A stretch of DNA of 64,000 bases from Acorus gramineus (Eukaryota; Streptophyta; Magnoliopsida; Acorales; Acoraceae). Location of the stretch: assembly GCA_030737835.1 (NCBI GenBank), contig JAUJYN010000021.1:62001-126000 (forward strand). The letters are read 5' to 3'. The position numbers were made by a program, and so were the translations under genes. The notes under the pieces are model-generated. The model worked only from the letters and a program-made list of their open reading frames with translations. It was not told where the DNA came from and searched no databases. Positions 33,283 to 45,643 of the stretch are shown piece by piece; the first letter of the stretch is position 1; each line of letters begins with the position of its first letter.

Positions 33283-33375
33283 CCCCCAACCCTGTTTCCG
33301 ACAATGTTCGAGGAGAATGAGTGCCGGCAACACCAAGGAAGTCTTCGAGAGGAGCGGAGCAGATGGATCCTGACA
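33283..33375 (+). repeat. Tat-lineage LTR, right part
   Basis: The continuation of 20292-20867 after the nested insertion, ending GATCCTGACA. With the left part it gives an LTR of about 667 bp. The exact 3' edge is inferred from the TG...CA rule. Confidence 0.55.
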
Positions 33376-34030
33376 ACCCAAACCCGATTCGTCACTTTTT
33401 GCCCCCTCCAAATTCTTTAGTAAACATTTTTTTATTTTTAAAGTACCGCATATAGTTTGACACATGATCATTTACATTTTCTTTTTTCCCATCAGTGTCA
33501 GTTTGCAAACCTTATACGGGTTGTTTGTTTTTCATTTTGTATATTATTGTTAATTAATAAATATCTCCCATCCATGCATGTTCTTCAAAATCGGGTAACG
33601 TGAATTCTGAAAAATCCAATTGCTCACAAAATGATCCGTGCATTGGTGCATGTGTATATCAATTTACATGTTTATCAAACCCGGTTGACTGTCATGTCCG
33701 GTTCAATTTATAAAATATTAGATTTAATGCATCACCGTCTTATGAAGAGCATCTATCTATGTTGACCATGGAATAATGTTTTATTGTTTCAAGTATTCCT
33801 TACATATGTGTTACGAATTAATTTTTGAGCATCTTAATATTTCAGTAATACTTCTCTTCGTAGATATTTTATGTGTCCCTACATGATTATATTGGTCCCA
33901 GAAGGACCATGCAAAAATCATTAATATTACATATGTCTCTGTGGGACTGTGTAAAATTATTATGATTACATGAGTCCTTGAAACACCATACAAAAGTTAT
34001 AATAACATATACCCCTGAAAGACTATAAAA
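33376..34030. other. AT-rich DNA with short GTCC...GGACCATAC repeats
   Basis: No gene is recognised. From about 33870 a loose repeat of the form GTCCCTGNAGGACCATACAA recurs every 60-70 bp on plus. Open frames are short and unlike known proteins. Confidence 0.45.
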
Positions 34031-34955
34031 TAAATAATGGTTATTTGTGTCCCTGTAGGACCATACACCCAGCAGAAACATGTAAAAATTCTTTTGGTTA
34101 TTTTGTTCACGACTTCATTTGAAAGATATGATTAAAAGCGTCTATATACAATTTTGTTATCCCTAAAGGACTATACAAAAATAATGACTACTTGTCCCTA
34201 CGGAACCAAAGAAAAATTATGATATATTTTTGTTCGGATCCTTGAAGGATTAAAACAAAAAGATTTATGTACTTAGCAAAACCTGTAAAAAAATTATGAA
34301 GAGGATTTAAATATAAGTATCTCATTAACAAAGGTCTACCGATCATTATGCCTCAAATATTCTCTAGTTGTAGCAATATTAGAGCATCAATTTTATATAT
34401 TCTCATTGTCGAACAACGATTTGAAGAAAAATCATGTAACCCAACTCATTGGTGTAGCATCATTGCTTGAAGAAAATGATTTTATTTTATTTTAAATAAT
34501 GGTTATTTGTGTCCCTGTAGGACCATACACCCAGCAGAAACATGTAAAAATTCTTTTGGTTATTTTGTTCACGACTTCATTTGAAAGATATGATTAAAAG
34601 CGTCTATATACAATTTTGTTATCCCTAAAGGACTATACAAAAATAATGACTACTTGTCCCTACGGAACCAAAGAAAAATTATGATATATTTTTGTTCGGA
34701 TCCTTGAAGGATTAAAACAAAAAGATTTATGTACTTAGCAAAACCTGTAAAAAAATTATGAAGAGGATTTAAATATAAGTATCTCATTAACAAAGGTCTA
34801 CCGATCATTATGCCTCAAATATTCTCTAGTTGTAGCAATATTGAGAGCATCAATTTTATATATTCTCATTGTCGAACAACGATTTGAAGAAAAATCATGT
34901 AACCCAACTCATTGGTGTAGCATCATTGCTTGAAGAAAATGAATTTTATTTTATT
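34031..34955. repeat. Recent 462-bp tandem duplication
   Basis: 34031-34492 and 34493-34955 are head-to-tail copies that look nearly identical; only two single-base insertions were spotted (one extra G near 34848, one extra A near 34942). Each copy contains several GTCC...GGAC words and no coding frame. Confidence 0.92.
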
Positions 34956-35034
34956 TTCGTCATGGAAGTTGTGATCAAGAATGATGAGATCATGATTTAT
35001 GTAGTTGAAAGCACAACAATCATAGAGTTTGTAA

Positions 35035-38000
35035 TGTCACGCCCCAGGGCGGCCATCCCCGAGATGTGGCAATAATGAATATCAGCTATCGATACTTGAG
35101 GTCAATAAGGACACCAACAACAATACACAAGGCGGCAAAGCAAGATAATGATAACTGACTGAAAAGCGGAAGCATAACATATAACAATGTCTGTAAATCA
35201 AAAACATTATTACGGACCCGAATACACAATCAATGTCCTGTTATATATGTGTCACTTTTAGCCTTCTGGTAACCATTGGGACATTTTGGCAGTTTTTCAG
35301 TTTTTTTCGATCGGAACCACTAAAATTTTGGACTGTTAGCTATCATCCTGAGTTTGAGGACTCTGATTAAAAATCTAACTGCATATTATGTGTCCTGGTG
35401 CCATTTCAAGCCACTCACGAAAATTTCATCGAATTCCGGTACGTTTTAGAATTTCGCAGTTCCGAAGCGTATCCAGGTTTTGACCGAGCGAGAAGTCATT
35501 GGGAGACTTGACTTGGTCAAATGTGGGCCCATGACTTGGTCAACCCCCTTTTTGTTTTCTAGTGTGGATGGGTTGACCCAAGTCAAAGTGCCCTTAAACC
35601 ACACTTAAACCTCCCTAATCCTAGCTTAACCTAATCTAATTGGGTGGAGTGAGTGTGTGTGGAGTGGGTGTGAGTATAAAGAAATCCCACGACAACATTT
35701 ATGTCCCTATTCATCATCTTCTCCACTCAATCCCTCTCTCTCCTCTCTTTAAATCCACATTTAGACCTAGCTAGGGTGCGTGCTTGAAACCAAAAACCCT
35801 AAGAAGAGAAAAGATAGGTGAGCTCCCAATCTACCTTCCGGTGGTCTCGGATTCGAGTTCCCTCAAGTGTGACCCCCTCTAATGCCCTCTTTTCTCCTCT
35901 GATTTCAGCCATTTCGAGGGCTGAAGGAGATCTTGGTGGTGGTGGTCTTTGAGGTGGTGTTTCAGTGCGCGAAGAGCAACCGATCTTCCCTTCCTTCATT
36001 TCCTTCCTTGGGTGAGGTTTCCTTTCCTTCCTTTCTTGTTTAGATGCTTGATTAGGAGGTGCTTTTGGGTGTGTATGGCTTTCATGGTGGGTTGGGTGGC
36101 TGTCGGTGGCTGTGGGTGGTGGTTGGGGTGGTTGGTTGGCTCGGGTAGGTTGGTAGGGCAGGCGGGCTGGCAGGCGTAGGGCAGGGCGCTGTCGGGCAGG
36201 CTGGCAGGGCGCTGTCTGGCAAGCTGGCAGGGCACGCGCACGTGCGCGCGGGTGGAGCAGGAGCGTGCGGGTGCTGCGCGCTGGGCGCCGTGCGGGGGTG
36301 TGCCGTGCGCACGGAGCCGTGTGAGGGTGCTGCGCGCAGGGTGCCGTGCGGGGGCGTGCGAGCGGAGCGCTGCGTAGAGGCGCAGGCGTGCTGTGCGCGC
36401 GGGGTGAGGGACTGGGGCGCAGGGCGTGCGGGTGTGCGCGCGGGTTGCTGCGCTGGGGGCGCAGTGAGCGCGCGGTGCACCCGGGGGGCTCGGCAGCGGG
36501 TCCGGGCGTGTGGGCAGGGGCGGCAGTGCGTCTGGGCGCGCGGGCTGGGGCGCGGCTGTGCGCCTGGGTCGGGTGGCCGTGCGTACGGCTGCCCGGGGGG
36601 TTCGGGAGTGAGTCGTGGTGCTCGGACTCGCGTGCGTATAGGCCGTATGTACGCTTGTCCGAGTGTTGGGTATTTTAGTGTATTTTGTTATATTTGTGTA
36701 TTTTACTCACCGAGTTGATTACCCTGTCTTGCAGATCTTGACGGACGGTCGCGCGACGACCCAGTTATCGGTGAGTGGTACAATCCAACCCAGTAGGGAG
36801 GCGCTATATGCACTTGGGCATATATCGTCCTCCCCTGGGGCACCATAGTCTAATATTAACATGATTAATATGTAGTATGCATGCACCCCTAGACTTTGTA
36901 TGTTAGGGACTTGCACCCTTAGGATATGTGTAAGGGCCATGCATCCTGTCACCCTGTTCTCATGCTAGGAAGCCTCGACCTATGCATGTGTCCTACTAGT
37001 TTAATTTATTAATTTAAATGCAAACTTATGGTATTTTAGCATGCCTTAGGGAATATTAAGGGGCCTTGCGAGGTCAACATTGAGACCCGGGCTAGGGTAC
37101 TCCGTGTTCCTTGTTTGGTTGTCGGGATGTCCTATATCGGGACCTCATGGTGCCCTCCCAAGGTTTTTTTTCCCAATAATATCATATATGTTCCCCGCAT
37201 CTTGGTTATGCGCCCTGGAGGAATTCTGAAGAATTCATGACATTAGAGTTGTTGAGATGTGTTGTCAACGGATCCGAGTGGATCATATGCGTATGGATAG
37301 GCTGTTTCTGTACCCTTCGTTGGATCCGTGTAGAGACTGCCCCAGCGTTAGAAAGGCCGTCCCATGAGAGGGCTCCCATCAGTAGGTACCTCCTGATTTT
37401 GGATTCGAACTGTGCTGAATGTGGGAGTGGCCAAGCGGCCTACGGAGTGGAGGAGAGACTATCGGTGGACCAAGGGTGATTAACAGCCTAGTCAGTCCCA
37501 ATATCCTATGTCACCATATTGAGGGGTGAGGGTGAGGGTGTGGTGGGTCGGCGATGTAGCAACCCACCGGATTTGTTTTGTTCCTGCCACTTTGAGACTT
37601 TTAATGATTATTTGTGGTTAATATGAATTGTGATACATGGGTTGTGCTATTCACTGAGCGTGTGGCTCACCCCTCGCATAATTTTTCTCCAGTTATCACT
37701 GAGTCGGACTTGAAGGAGGAGTTCCCTGAGAGACTTCATCAGTAGCGGAGTAGCGCCACGTCCCGCGAGTGTTAGAGGCCATCAGCATCCTTTCTTTTGA
37801 TCGTATGTATATATTTCCGTGCTTGGGCACTGTTTGTATATTATTTGGATGTATGTGTGTATATTGGCTCTCACAGGACAGTTGATTATATATCGAGTCT
37901 GTAGTATGTTTTTGAATTACAGACTCAGTCTTTTAGCTTCCGCTATCTGTGTATATATCATGTCAGCCTTGATTTCGTCTATGTTGTCATTTTAGTTGTT

Positions 38001-41000
38001 GTTTAGAGTATTTTATTGATCTCCTGTATAGACTGCTGATATCATGTATACACTTGCCGCGTCCCGGGGACGGCCGCCCTGGGGCGTGACATGACCTGTG
38101 AAAGTCAAGTCTAGACCAAAGAAAATACAACCTGTGCCACATGCACGATTTACAAAGCATAAAATGACTCTAGGAATGCTGATAGCCTCGCACTCGCCAT
38201 CCGCCGGCAGAACGCTCCACGCCCATAAGACCACGCCACAGAAAGCTCAAGCTCCACGCCCAACACTGCCCCTGAAAAGAAACAATATGCGAGGGGTGAG
38301 CTACAAGCTTAGTGAGTGGCTGGAAACCAATCACCATTCTACAGTTCAATACATAATCAATTTCCTTTCAAGGAAAACATGGGTAAAAACCCATGGATAA
38401 CTGGGTCACGCGACGGCGCGACCAACCTCACCCCCACCCTCACTCCCGGAGGGAGTCTTTTGGGACTTATGGGGAGAGACCATACCATCGGTCGAAGAGA
38501 CCCGGATTTACTGGTCTAGAGACCATACCGTCGGTCGAAGAGACCCGGATTTACTGGTCTACTCAACACTACTGGATCATCTACATCTAGATAATCGCCC
38601 AACGATGTCCTTCAACATCGATCACGAGACCGGACCCAACAACTATGGGAACGGTCGAACAACGAATGGGTCACGAGGTGACGTGTCTTCGCCTCATCCA
38701 CACCCTCACTCCTGAAAGGAGACATCTTGGGACTTTGGGAAGAGACTTAGACTGCTCTACACCCCTGGTCCACCGGTAGCCTCTCCCACCCTCGTGGCCT
38801 CCGCCTAGTCCTCTGACAGGTATAGCCAACGCCGGGGAGTTCCTACATCGGATCCAACGAAGGAGAGAACGATTCCACGCTCGTGACATCATTCATTAAC
38901 CCTCTCCCGGGTAGTATCTACAACCCGATCTCCTCAACTCACCGCTCTACACCCTTGGTCCGCCAGTAGCCCTTTCCCACCCTCGTGGCCTCCACCTAGT
39001 CCACTCCCACCATCCGTACTGTCCGACACATCGGAGGCACCTACGGATGGGAGCCCCATGTCAGGTACAGCCAACGCCGGGTAGTTCCTACATCGGATCC
39101 AATGAAGGGGAGAGCGATCCCATGTTAGCAAAGCGAAACCCAAAGGAAAACAACCACTCTCGATACTCGCTTATCGAGATATCACACACATGCATAACAA
39201 CAATCAACACACTCATATTAACCTTAAAGTAGTCATAGTCCCTAAACGGGAGTAACTACACAAGTTAGAGGGTCGTAACATCGCCGATCCACCCCACGCT
39301 CACCCTTTAGGGGTGTCATGGGTCCTTTGGGACAGACTAGACCGCTCTCCACCCCTGGTCCACCCGGTAGCCCTTTCCCACCCTCGTAGCCTCGACCTAG
39401 TCCACTCCAACTACCAGTATTGTCCGACACATCGGAGGTACCTACGGACGGGAGCCCTCTGTCAGGTACAGCCAACGCCGGGGAGTTCCTACATCAGATC
39501 CAACCAAAAAGGAGAAGACTGCCTACTCACGCGCGTACGATCCTGTTGGATCCATCGACAACGATTTCTAACACTACTAATGTCATAAATTCTCAAGAAT
39601 TCCTCCAGGGCGCATAACTAAGATGCGGGGAGACATATATTATAACCACAAGGTTATAATATTCTCTAAGGCATGCTTACAACAATATAATCACATAATC
39701 CCATCTTGATTTAAATAAATTAAACTAAATGGGAACATGCATAGGTCAAGGCTTCCTAGCATGAAACATGGTGTCTAGACGTGCATAGGCCACTATACAT
39801 GATATAAGGGTGCGTATCCCTAGCATACAAAGTCTAAGGTTGCATGGATATATCATATTAATCATGCATGCATAGCTTCTACATATATATAGCTAGGGGG
39901 GCCCATCGATGCGCGACGCGCGCCTATGCGGGTCGAGCGCACCCCTAGAGAGGGGGGGGGGGGATTGGAATCAAACCACTCACCTTATGACCCGGGACCT
40001 CGTGCATCCCATCCGACGAGATCTGCAAGGTAGGGGCATCCAACTGGTGAGAAACAACACCATTTACACATAAAAATCATTAGAAAAACCCAATACTCGG
40101 ACAAGCATGCATACGGGCTCGCACGCATGCGAGCACGCACGTACGAACGCGAGTCCGAGTGCCCCGACACCTACCCGAACCCTCGGGCAGCCACACGCAT
40201 GGCCCCCCGCACGCGCACGCACGAATGTGCATGCACGCACGCACCCCAGCACCATCGGCGCACTGCCGCGTGCCTGCCCGCGCACCCAGACGCGCTGCCG
40301 CACGCGTGCGCACGTTCGCGCGCGCCCGCGAGCACTGCGCGTCCAGCCCACGCGCCCTCGCGCAGAACCCCGCGCATGCCCCAGCACGCGCACGCACGCG
40401 CGCGCGCGCACTGGTCCCCAGCCCCGCGCCCAGGCGCACTGCTCCGCGCGCGCACGCTTGCGCGGGCCAACGCGCACCCGCGCGCACTCCCGCGCACACT
40501 CCCGCTCGCGCCAGCACCCGTGCGCATCCGAGCGCCCACTCCGCGCGCACCCGCGCACTCGCGCGCACGCACCGGCGTGCGTCTGCGCGCCCGCCAGCGC
40601 CCGCCTGCGTGCACGCCAGCGCGCGCACGCGCGCAGACGACCCGAAACATGCATGACCCTCCCACCCAACCCTTACCCCTTTTTAACCCTTCCCAACCTC
40701 TCACACACACCCTAACACATCTACCCAACATGCATGACCCTCCCAACCAACCCTAAGCCATAAAAATCAAGAAAAGAAGGGGAAAGGCTCACCTTTGGAG
40801 GGGGAATGAAAGGGGGAGACTCGGGGGCCCTCGACGCACCCGCGACCACCTCAACCACCACCACCACCTCAGCCCTCCTCAGCCTCTCCTCAGCCTCCTC
40901 CTTGGCTGAAAATCAGGGGGGGGGGAGATCATGATATGAGAGCTTGAGAGAGAGGAGATCAACAACAACACATATGCACAAACCTTCTCTTCTTCCTTCA

Positions 41001-41619
41001 CCTCCTCCTTCTCTTTGAGTAAATTTTACAAACACTTGGGGGGGAAGGGTTTGAAAGAGAGAAGGAGAACCAAGAAGTTGTAGTCGTGGGGGTTTGGGAG
41101 GGGAAGAGAGAGAGAGAGAGATATATATTTATCACACAAATATCTAAAGAGGATGGAAAAGACCTAGTCGCCCTTTGACTAGAAATTCTGCGCATGCTTC
41201 ACTGGAACAGCCATAACTTCCTCAATATAGCTCCGAATTGCACAATTCCAAGTCCGTTGGAAAGCCAAGAAGATTATCTACAACTTTCATGTTTATGCCA
41301 AGATCAAATAATCCCTCTAGCTATTCCTAAATTAGAGCTAAACATAGAGCAGGGCTGCTGCCAGAATTTTCATCCCCGGGGTATACTTGGAAAAATACCC
41401 ATAACTTTTACTACAAGAATCCAGTTGATCTAATTCCACTTCTGTACGAAAGCTAACTCAAAACTGGACATCTCATAATAAAATCATATTTAAACCTCTT
41501 CATCTTGGATTTTAACAAAATCAAATCCAAATACCAAATCAGGAATACATAACTTCTAGGAAAAAAAATTATGTACCCAAATTTTCAATCAGAGTGCTCC
41601 AAATGACACAGGCACAACA
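35035..41619 (-). mobile_element. Giant solo LTR, minus strand, TSD TGTAA, split by another LTR
   Basis: On plus it runs from TGTCACGCCCCAGGGCGGCC to GGCACAACA, flanked by TGTAA at 35030-35034 and 41620-41624. Without the guest LTR (35239-38091) it is about 3.7 kb. Its subfamily (LTR start TGTTGTGCCTGTGTCATTTG on minus) is shared only with 45644-55520. It has a CG/CA-rich array (40100-40640), the 39-nt exon-like unit (near 39985-40025) and the 16-bp hairpin at 39642-39657. Confidence 0.9.
35239..38091 (+). mobile_element. Solo LTR, plus strand, ~2.85 kb, inserted in the previous LTR
   Basis: TGTTATATATGTGTCAC to GGGGCGTGACA. The flanks are TGTCC (35234-35238) and TGACC (38092-38096), a 5-bp duplication with one mismatch. 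TATA box TATAAAG at 35675. Putative exons: donor after 36011, exon 36735-36770, exon from 37693 with TAG at 37743. One cassette lies at 37058-37174, with a G-rich block and hairpin at about 37520-37567. Confidence 0.9.
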
Positions 41620-44600
41620 TGTAAAACATCTCAAACCACTGGAAGTGGATTGCTATTGAACAAAAGCATAATTAAAGGAAAAAAGGTTTGTGGAATGAAC
41701 CCCTAACACAAGGAAAATTATTGTTATTTATGTTATGCTTAAAAATATGGTCACGTACTTGACGCACGATTAGACTTTTATCATTTATCTATTTACATTT
41801 TTATATTTTTTATTTATTATATGAAATGCACTTTCATGCTTTTATATTTATTTTATTTTTTGAGTTTGACATTAGTTAATACAAATGACAATATTAGTTT
41901 TGGTATTATAAACTTGATTGACAGCTTCAGAAGAGCAGCTTTATATTATATGGAGATACAAAAATTTTGAATCGAGGATAAATTTGTATTCATCTAGATC
42001 CAAAAGAATCTACTAAAATTTAAGGATATCTATCTTAATAGATATCATATTGAGACTATGAAGTATCAACGCATTAATAATATCTTATTTTAGAAGCATA
42101 TATTAGAAAAGCTTTAAATTCTCTCCTATGGGGTTATAATATATGAACCGGAAGTTCTATGATATTTATGATTTAGCATGACCATCTTGGATATCCAAGG
42201 TACACGATGATGCGTCGAATTATTCATATGGGCATGATATTAAAGAACCAGAAAATTCTTTGACTCGATGATAGTTAATGCTTTTACTGCACGAATTGCG
42301 GATTGCCATTCCAATGAGAGTATTCCATCTGTTAGGGGGAGGAAATCCATCACGAGAAGAACAACGAGAAATTTTGTGAAAGACTCCATTTTTATCTCAT
42401 TTTAACCCACACACTTCTCAATGTGATATTGAAGGAAAAAAGGATCACCCATCTTCGAAGAATTGCGCATCAATTGCCAGATGCATTTCCTGATGCAGCA
42501 AAAGTGACAAAGTCACATTCCATATGTAAATATTCCAACTCGAATTGATGCTTCAATTGGAAAAACTATTAGTATGCCAGCTAAGCGTGGAAACCCTATC
42601 AGTTCAAAAGATTATGGTCCCCGAAGGAATAAAATAATGCTCTAGAAGAGCTTGAAATACTTCTAAGATCAACATTAATAACTTCTGCATAAGATAAAAT
42701 ATATGAATAGATACATGATAAGCATATTAATTATACATTTGAACCCCTTAATCTAATTTTTTTATATCCCAATTTTATGTATAATAATAATATTCAGAAT
42801 TCATTTGTTTTTGCAGGTAATTGACTTAAATGATGATTATCAATACAAGATATGCTATAAATCAATTAAAGATATGTAGAAGAATTAAGAGTTTATAGAA
42901 GATCCAAAATTATGGAAAACAATCTGGTGAAGATTGAATAAAAATCAATCCAATCAAATATTCTTCAAAATCACGTCCCACTGTTTTGACCATAACTTTT
43001 GCCTCAAGTATCGGATTTATGCTCCGGCGTTGGAAAGATAATTTCAAGATCTACAAATCAATATTTTATGAAGATTTCACAATTCCACCTTATTAGGGGT
43101 CAAAATGGCCATCCGAAGATTCTACTGAAAATCAATGACTGGAATAAAATCTAAACTTCATACGAGGAAGGTTGAGGCCAATCTTAACCACCTAATCTTT
43201 ACCATCCAATCAATGGTTGGGATTCAAGGACTGGAGGCTATGAAAGGAACAAAGGCATCAATCAACAAAGAGGAAGAGGGACAACCGAAGGAGAAGAAAG
43301 ATTCAAGAGTCTTGTTTTATTTTTTATTTTCTTTTCATCTTATATCTTGGGATTCTTGTATTCATTTGGTTCTAAATTTTGATATTAGTTTTGTGTTTTT
43401 ATTTTCAGAATTTTTCAATAATATGGGCTCTTTTATTTTTCTTTGTTTTAGTTTAATCATGTTTTCTAGTAGCTAAATCTTCAACTAGGGTTGAAGATGA
43501 AACCATACAATGCTAGCTTAGGATTTTATATTTAGATCTGAATTCTTCATATTGTTTGCTTTATTGAGTATCAATCTATCCTTCATGTGAATTTCTTATT
43601 ACATTCTTCAAAAATCTCTTGTATTTGATTTGATAAAATATGCTTTGATTGAGTTCTTTGATATTTTTTGCTCTTCTTAAAATTTTAAATATTGAGTTGA
43701 TATATTTTATAAAGGGAAGGGAGATAGATCATTATATTGAGTTTTTATAAATCAATATTTTTAATGGTAAAATCAACTTCAAGGATCTCTTGTTTAGGGT
43801 TTGATATGGTATGCTTTGATTAACTCTTTTGATATCTTATGCTCTTCCTAATGTGTGAATATTCAGATGATTGTTTTGATTTCAAATATGATTTTATGAA
43901 ATAATTAATATGATTCTAAATATTTATTTTCCGATTGGTATTTGATTAACGTCGATATTGATTGAGTTATATGGTAGAGTTTCATATTTGAATATAATCC
44001 CTAAATTGATATTGCATGGTGGATTCTACGACCCTAGTTATCTTTCTATATCATTATTATTTTCTTTTAAAAAAAATAACAAATTTTTTTTTTCATCAAT
44101 CTTTTCCTTCTAGTTCGATTAGTTGAATCGATTAATAATTTGATTTGAACAATTCTCTGTGGGTTCGAACTGTTTTGCTAGATCTATACTTTTGTAACAA
44201 TCCATGCACTTGCAGTAATTAATAACAACTTAAAAAATCAATCAATACAAGTCACTAAAGAGACACACATCCTTAAAGTGACATACATCCCTAAAGAGAC
44301 ACATCTCCATAGGACAAATACATGAAAGTTTTCATAAATTATGCATATACAAAGATATTGTGGGATTGCAAACAAGTGATCATCGATGATATATTTTCTT
44401 TTATTATAGCTACTAAAATCATTGAAGATGATTTAATACCATATTCAGTGGATGAATGTAGGTGGAAACATAATTGGCCTAAAAAATGTTATTAAAGTGG
44501 AATTTGATTCACTTGAAAAGTATTTGGACCAATAGTCCTAACCCTGAAAGTGATAAACCCGTAAGTTGTGAATGTGTGTTTGCAAACACAATGAGAGAAA

Positions 44601-45452
44601 TGAGATTGTTAGATACAAAGCTCGTCTTTTGGCACAAAGTTTTCTACAAAGACTTGAGGACCAATTGAAAAAAAAAGAGTTTATTTTGAAAAAGAAAAGA
44701 TTGGGACTCTTGTAGAGCTCAAATTGTCTTCTGAGTATTTTAAAAAGGAATTTGAAATGAAAGATATATCCTGGGAAAATAAAGTATTATTTAAACCAGT
44801 AGATTGTGAAAAATACAAGTTGAGTGATCCATGTCCATTAAACAATGTATGTTGAAAAAAGTCACGAAGTACTTTAATATGGACAACTGTCATCCATTAA
44901 ATTCTTTTATGTTTGTTAGGTCATTTGACCCAAAGAATGATCATTTTCATCCTAAAGAAGATAACTAAAATATTTTTAATTGGTGAATTATTATATTTGA
45001 TACAATGTACTAGATATAACATTGCATTTTTAATTTATTCTATTGGCCACATTTAGTTCTACTCCAACTAGAAGGCATAGGAATTGCGTGAAGCACATTC
45101 TTCATTTTAGTCATGAAACGATAAAGAGATAATTAATATGGTCTCTATGCAAGGATGACAACACAATTCGAGATATAAGTAATGTCATTAAGACACGATG
45201 GGCTTGCAACCAAGTTATTTTAATCTCATCGTTACGAGGGACAATATTATTAGATGACATTTGCGTGCTGTACTATTTTTCCTACAGGTTTTTTCTAGCA
45301 AGGTTTTAACGAGGTAATGTTAAAGTGCATACTTCAATCTAAGATAAAATATATTGTACTCTTTATTTTTGCTTTGGTTTTTTTCCACTAGGTTTTACAA
45401 GCAAGATTTTAATGAGGCAATTATCTTAGCGCGGTGGCCATCAAAGAGGGAG
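41620..45452 (+). pseudogene. Decayed Ty1/copia pol (integrase and reverse transcriptase pieces)
   Basis: Fragments in the expected order, all full of stops: about 41930-42300, with LYSSRSK, then KFYDIYDLA and KVHDDASNYSYGHDI, matching the copia integrase zinc region; 42275-42620, with ARIADCHFNESI and FPDAAKVTKSHIPYVNIPTR, the integrase-to-RT linker; 44430-44680, with CRWKHNWPK, then KPVSCECVFANTMREMRLL and DTKLVFWHKVFY, the start of copia reverse transcriptase; and 44735-45120, with YFKKEFEMKD, later NCHPLNSFM and LLYLIQCTRYNIAFLI. A solo LTR (42822-44214) interrupts it. Nothing could be expressed. Confidence 0.75.
42822..44214 (+). mobile_element. Solo LTR, 1393 bp, TSD GTAAT
   Basis: It starts TGACTTAAATGATG and ends CCATGCACTTGCA. 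Both flanks are GTAAT (42817-42821 and 44215-44219). The end, with TCTCTGTGGGTTCGAACTG, then a stretch to CACTTGCA, is typical of Athila/Tat-type gypsy LTRs, giving plus orientation. It lies inside the copia pol remnant. The 113-codon frame at 43135-43476 has no retroelement motif. Confidence 0.85.
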
Positions 45453-45643
45453 TGTTGTGAATATTGTGGATAACCACCACCACTTCAACTCCCACAACTT
45501 TCTCAATAAACCCCTCTTCATTTCCCTAACTTCCCACTCTCCTACCCCCCCCCCCCACTCTCTCGACCCCATGATATGCAGATTGAGCCTATAAATAAAG
45601 AGCTCCTCAATGTATTGATAACCAAGAATTAGTGAATAAAATA
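45453..45643 (+). repeat. Copia 3' LTR, left part
   Basis: It follows a purine tract (AAAGAGGGAG). Starts TGTTGTGAATATTGTGG. TATA box TATAAATA at 45590-45597. It breaks at AAATA (45639-45643) where the giant LTR inserted, and resumes at 55521 with AAATATCTCTCTG; the remainder ends somewhere near 55600. Confidence 0.7.

Larger units (their letters stand above)
15281..33375 (+). mobile_element. 3' half of a Tat-lineage Ty3/gypsy element, split by nested insertions
   Basis: Order on plus: integrase C-terminus (15281-15784), 3' tandem array (about 16165-16905), antisense ORF remnant (about 19349-19567), polypurine-like tract before 20292, then the 3' LTR 20292-20867 continuing at 33283-33375. 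Tat-group elements are known for long 3' regions with tandem repeats and antisense ORFs, which fits. The LTR begins TGTAGGGCCC, has a TATA box (TATAAATA, 20759-20766) and ends CTGACA. Two insertions interrupt it: a solo LTR at 16988-18169, and the minus-strand LTR 20868-33277, which duplicated AGTAA. The 5' half is missing. Confidence 0.7.

Noticed and set aside
41194-41433. 79-codon frame duplicated at 55092-55331
   Set aside because: Conserved only because the two solo LTRs are sister copies; antisense to LTR transcription and no domain.
43135-43476. 113-codon frame in the solo LTR
   Set aside because: Hydrophobic, low-complexity second half and no known motif; inside an LTR.
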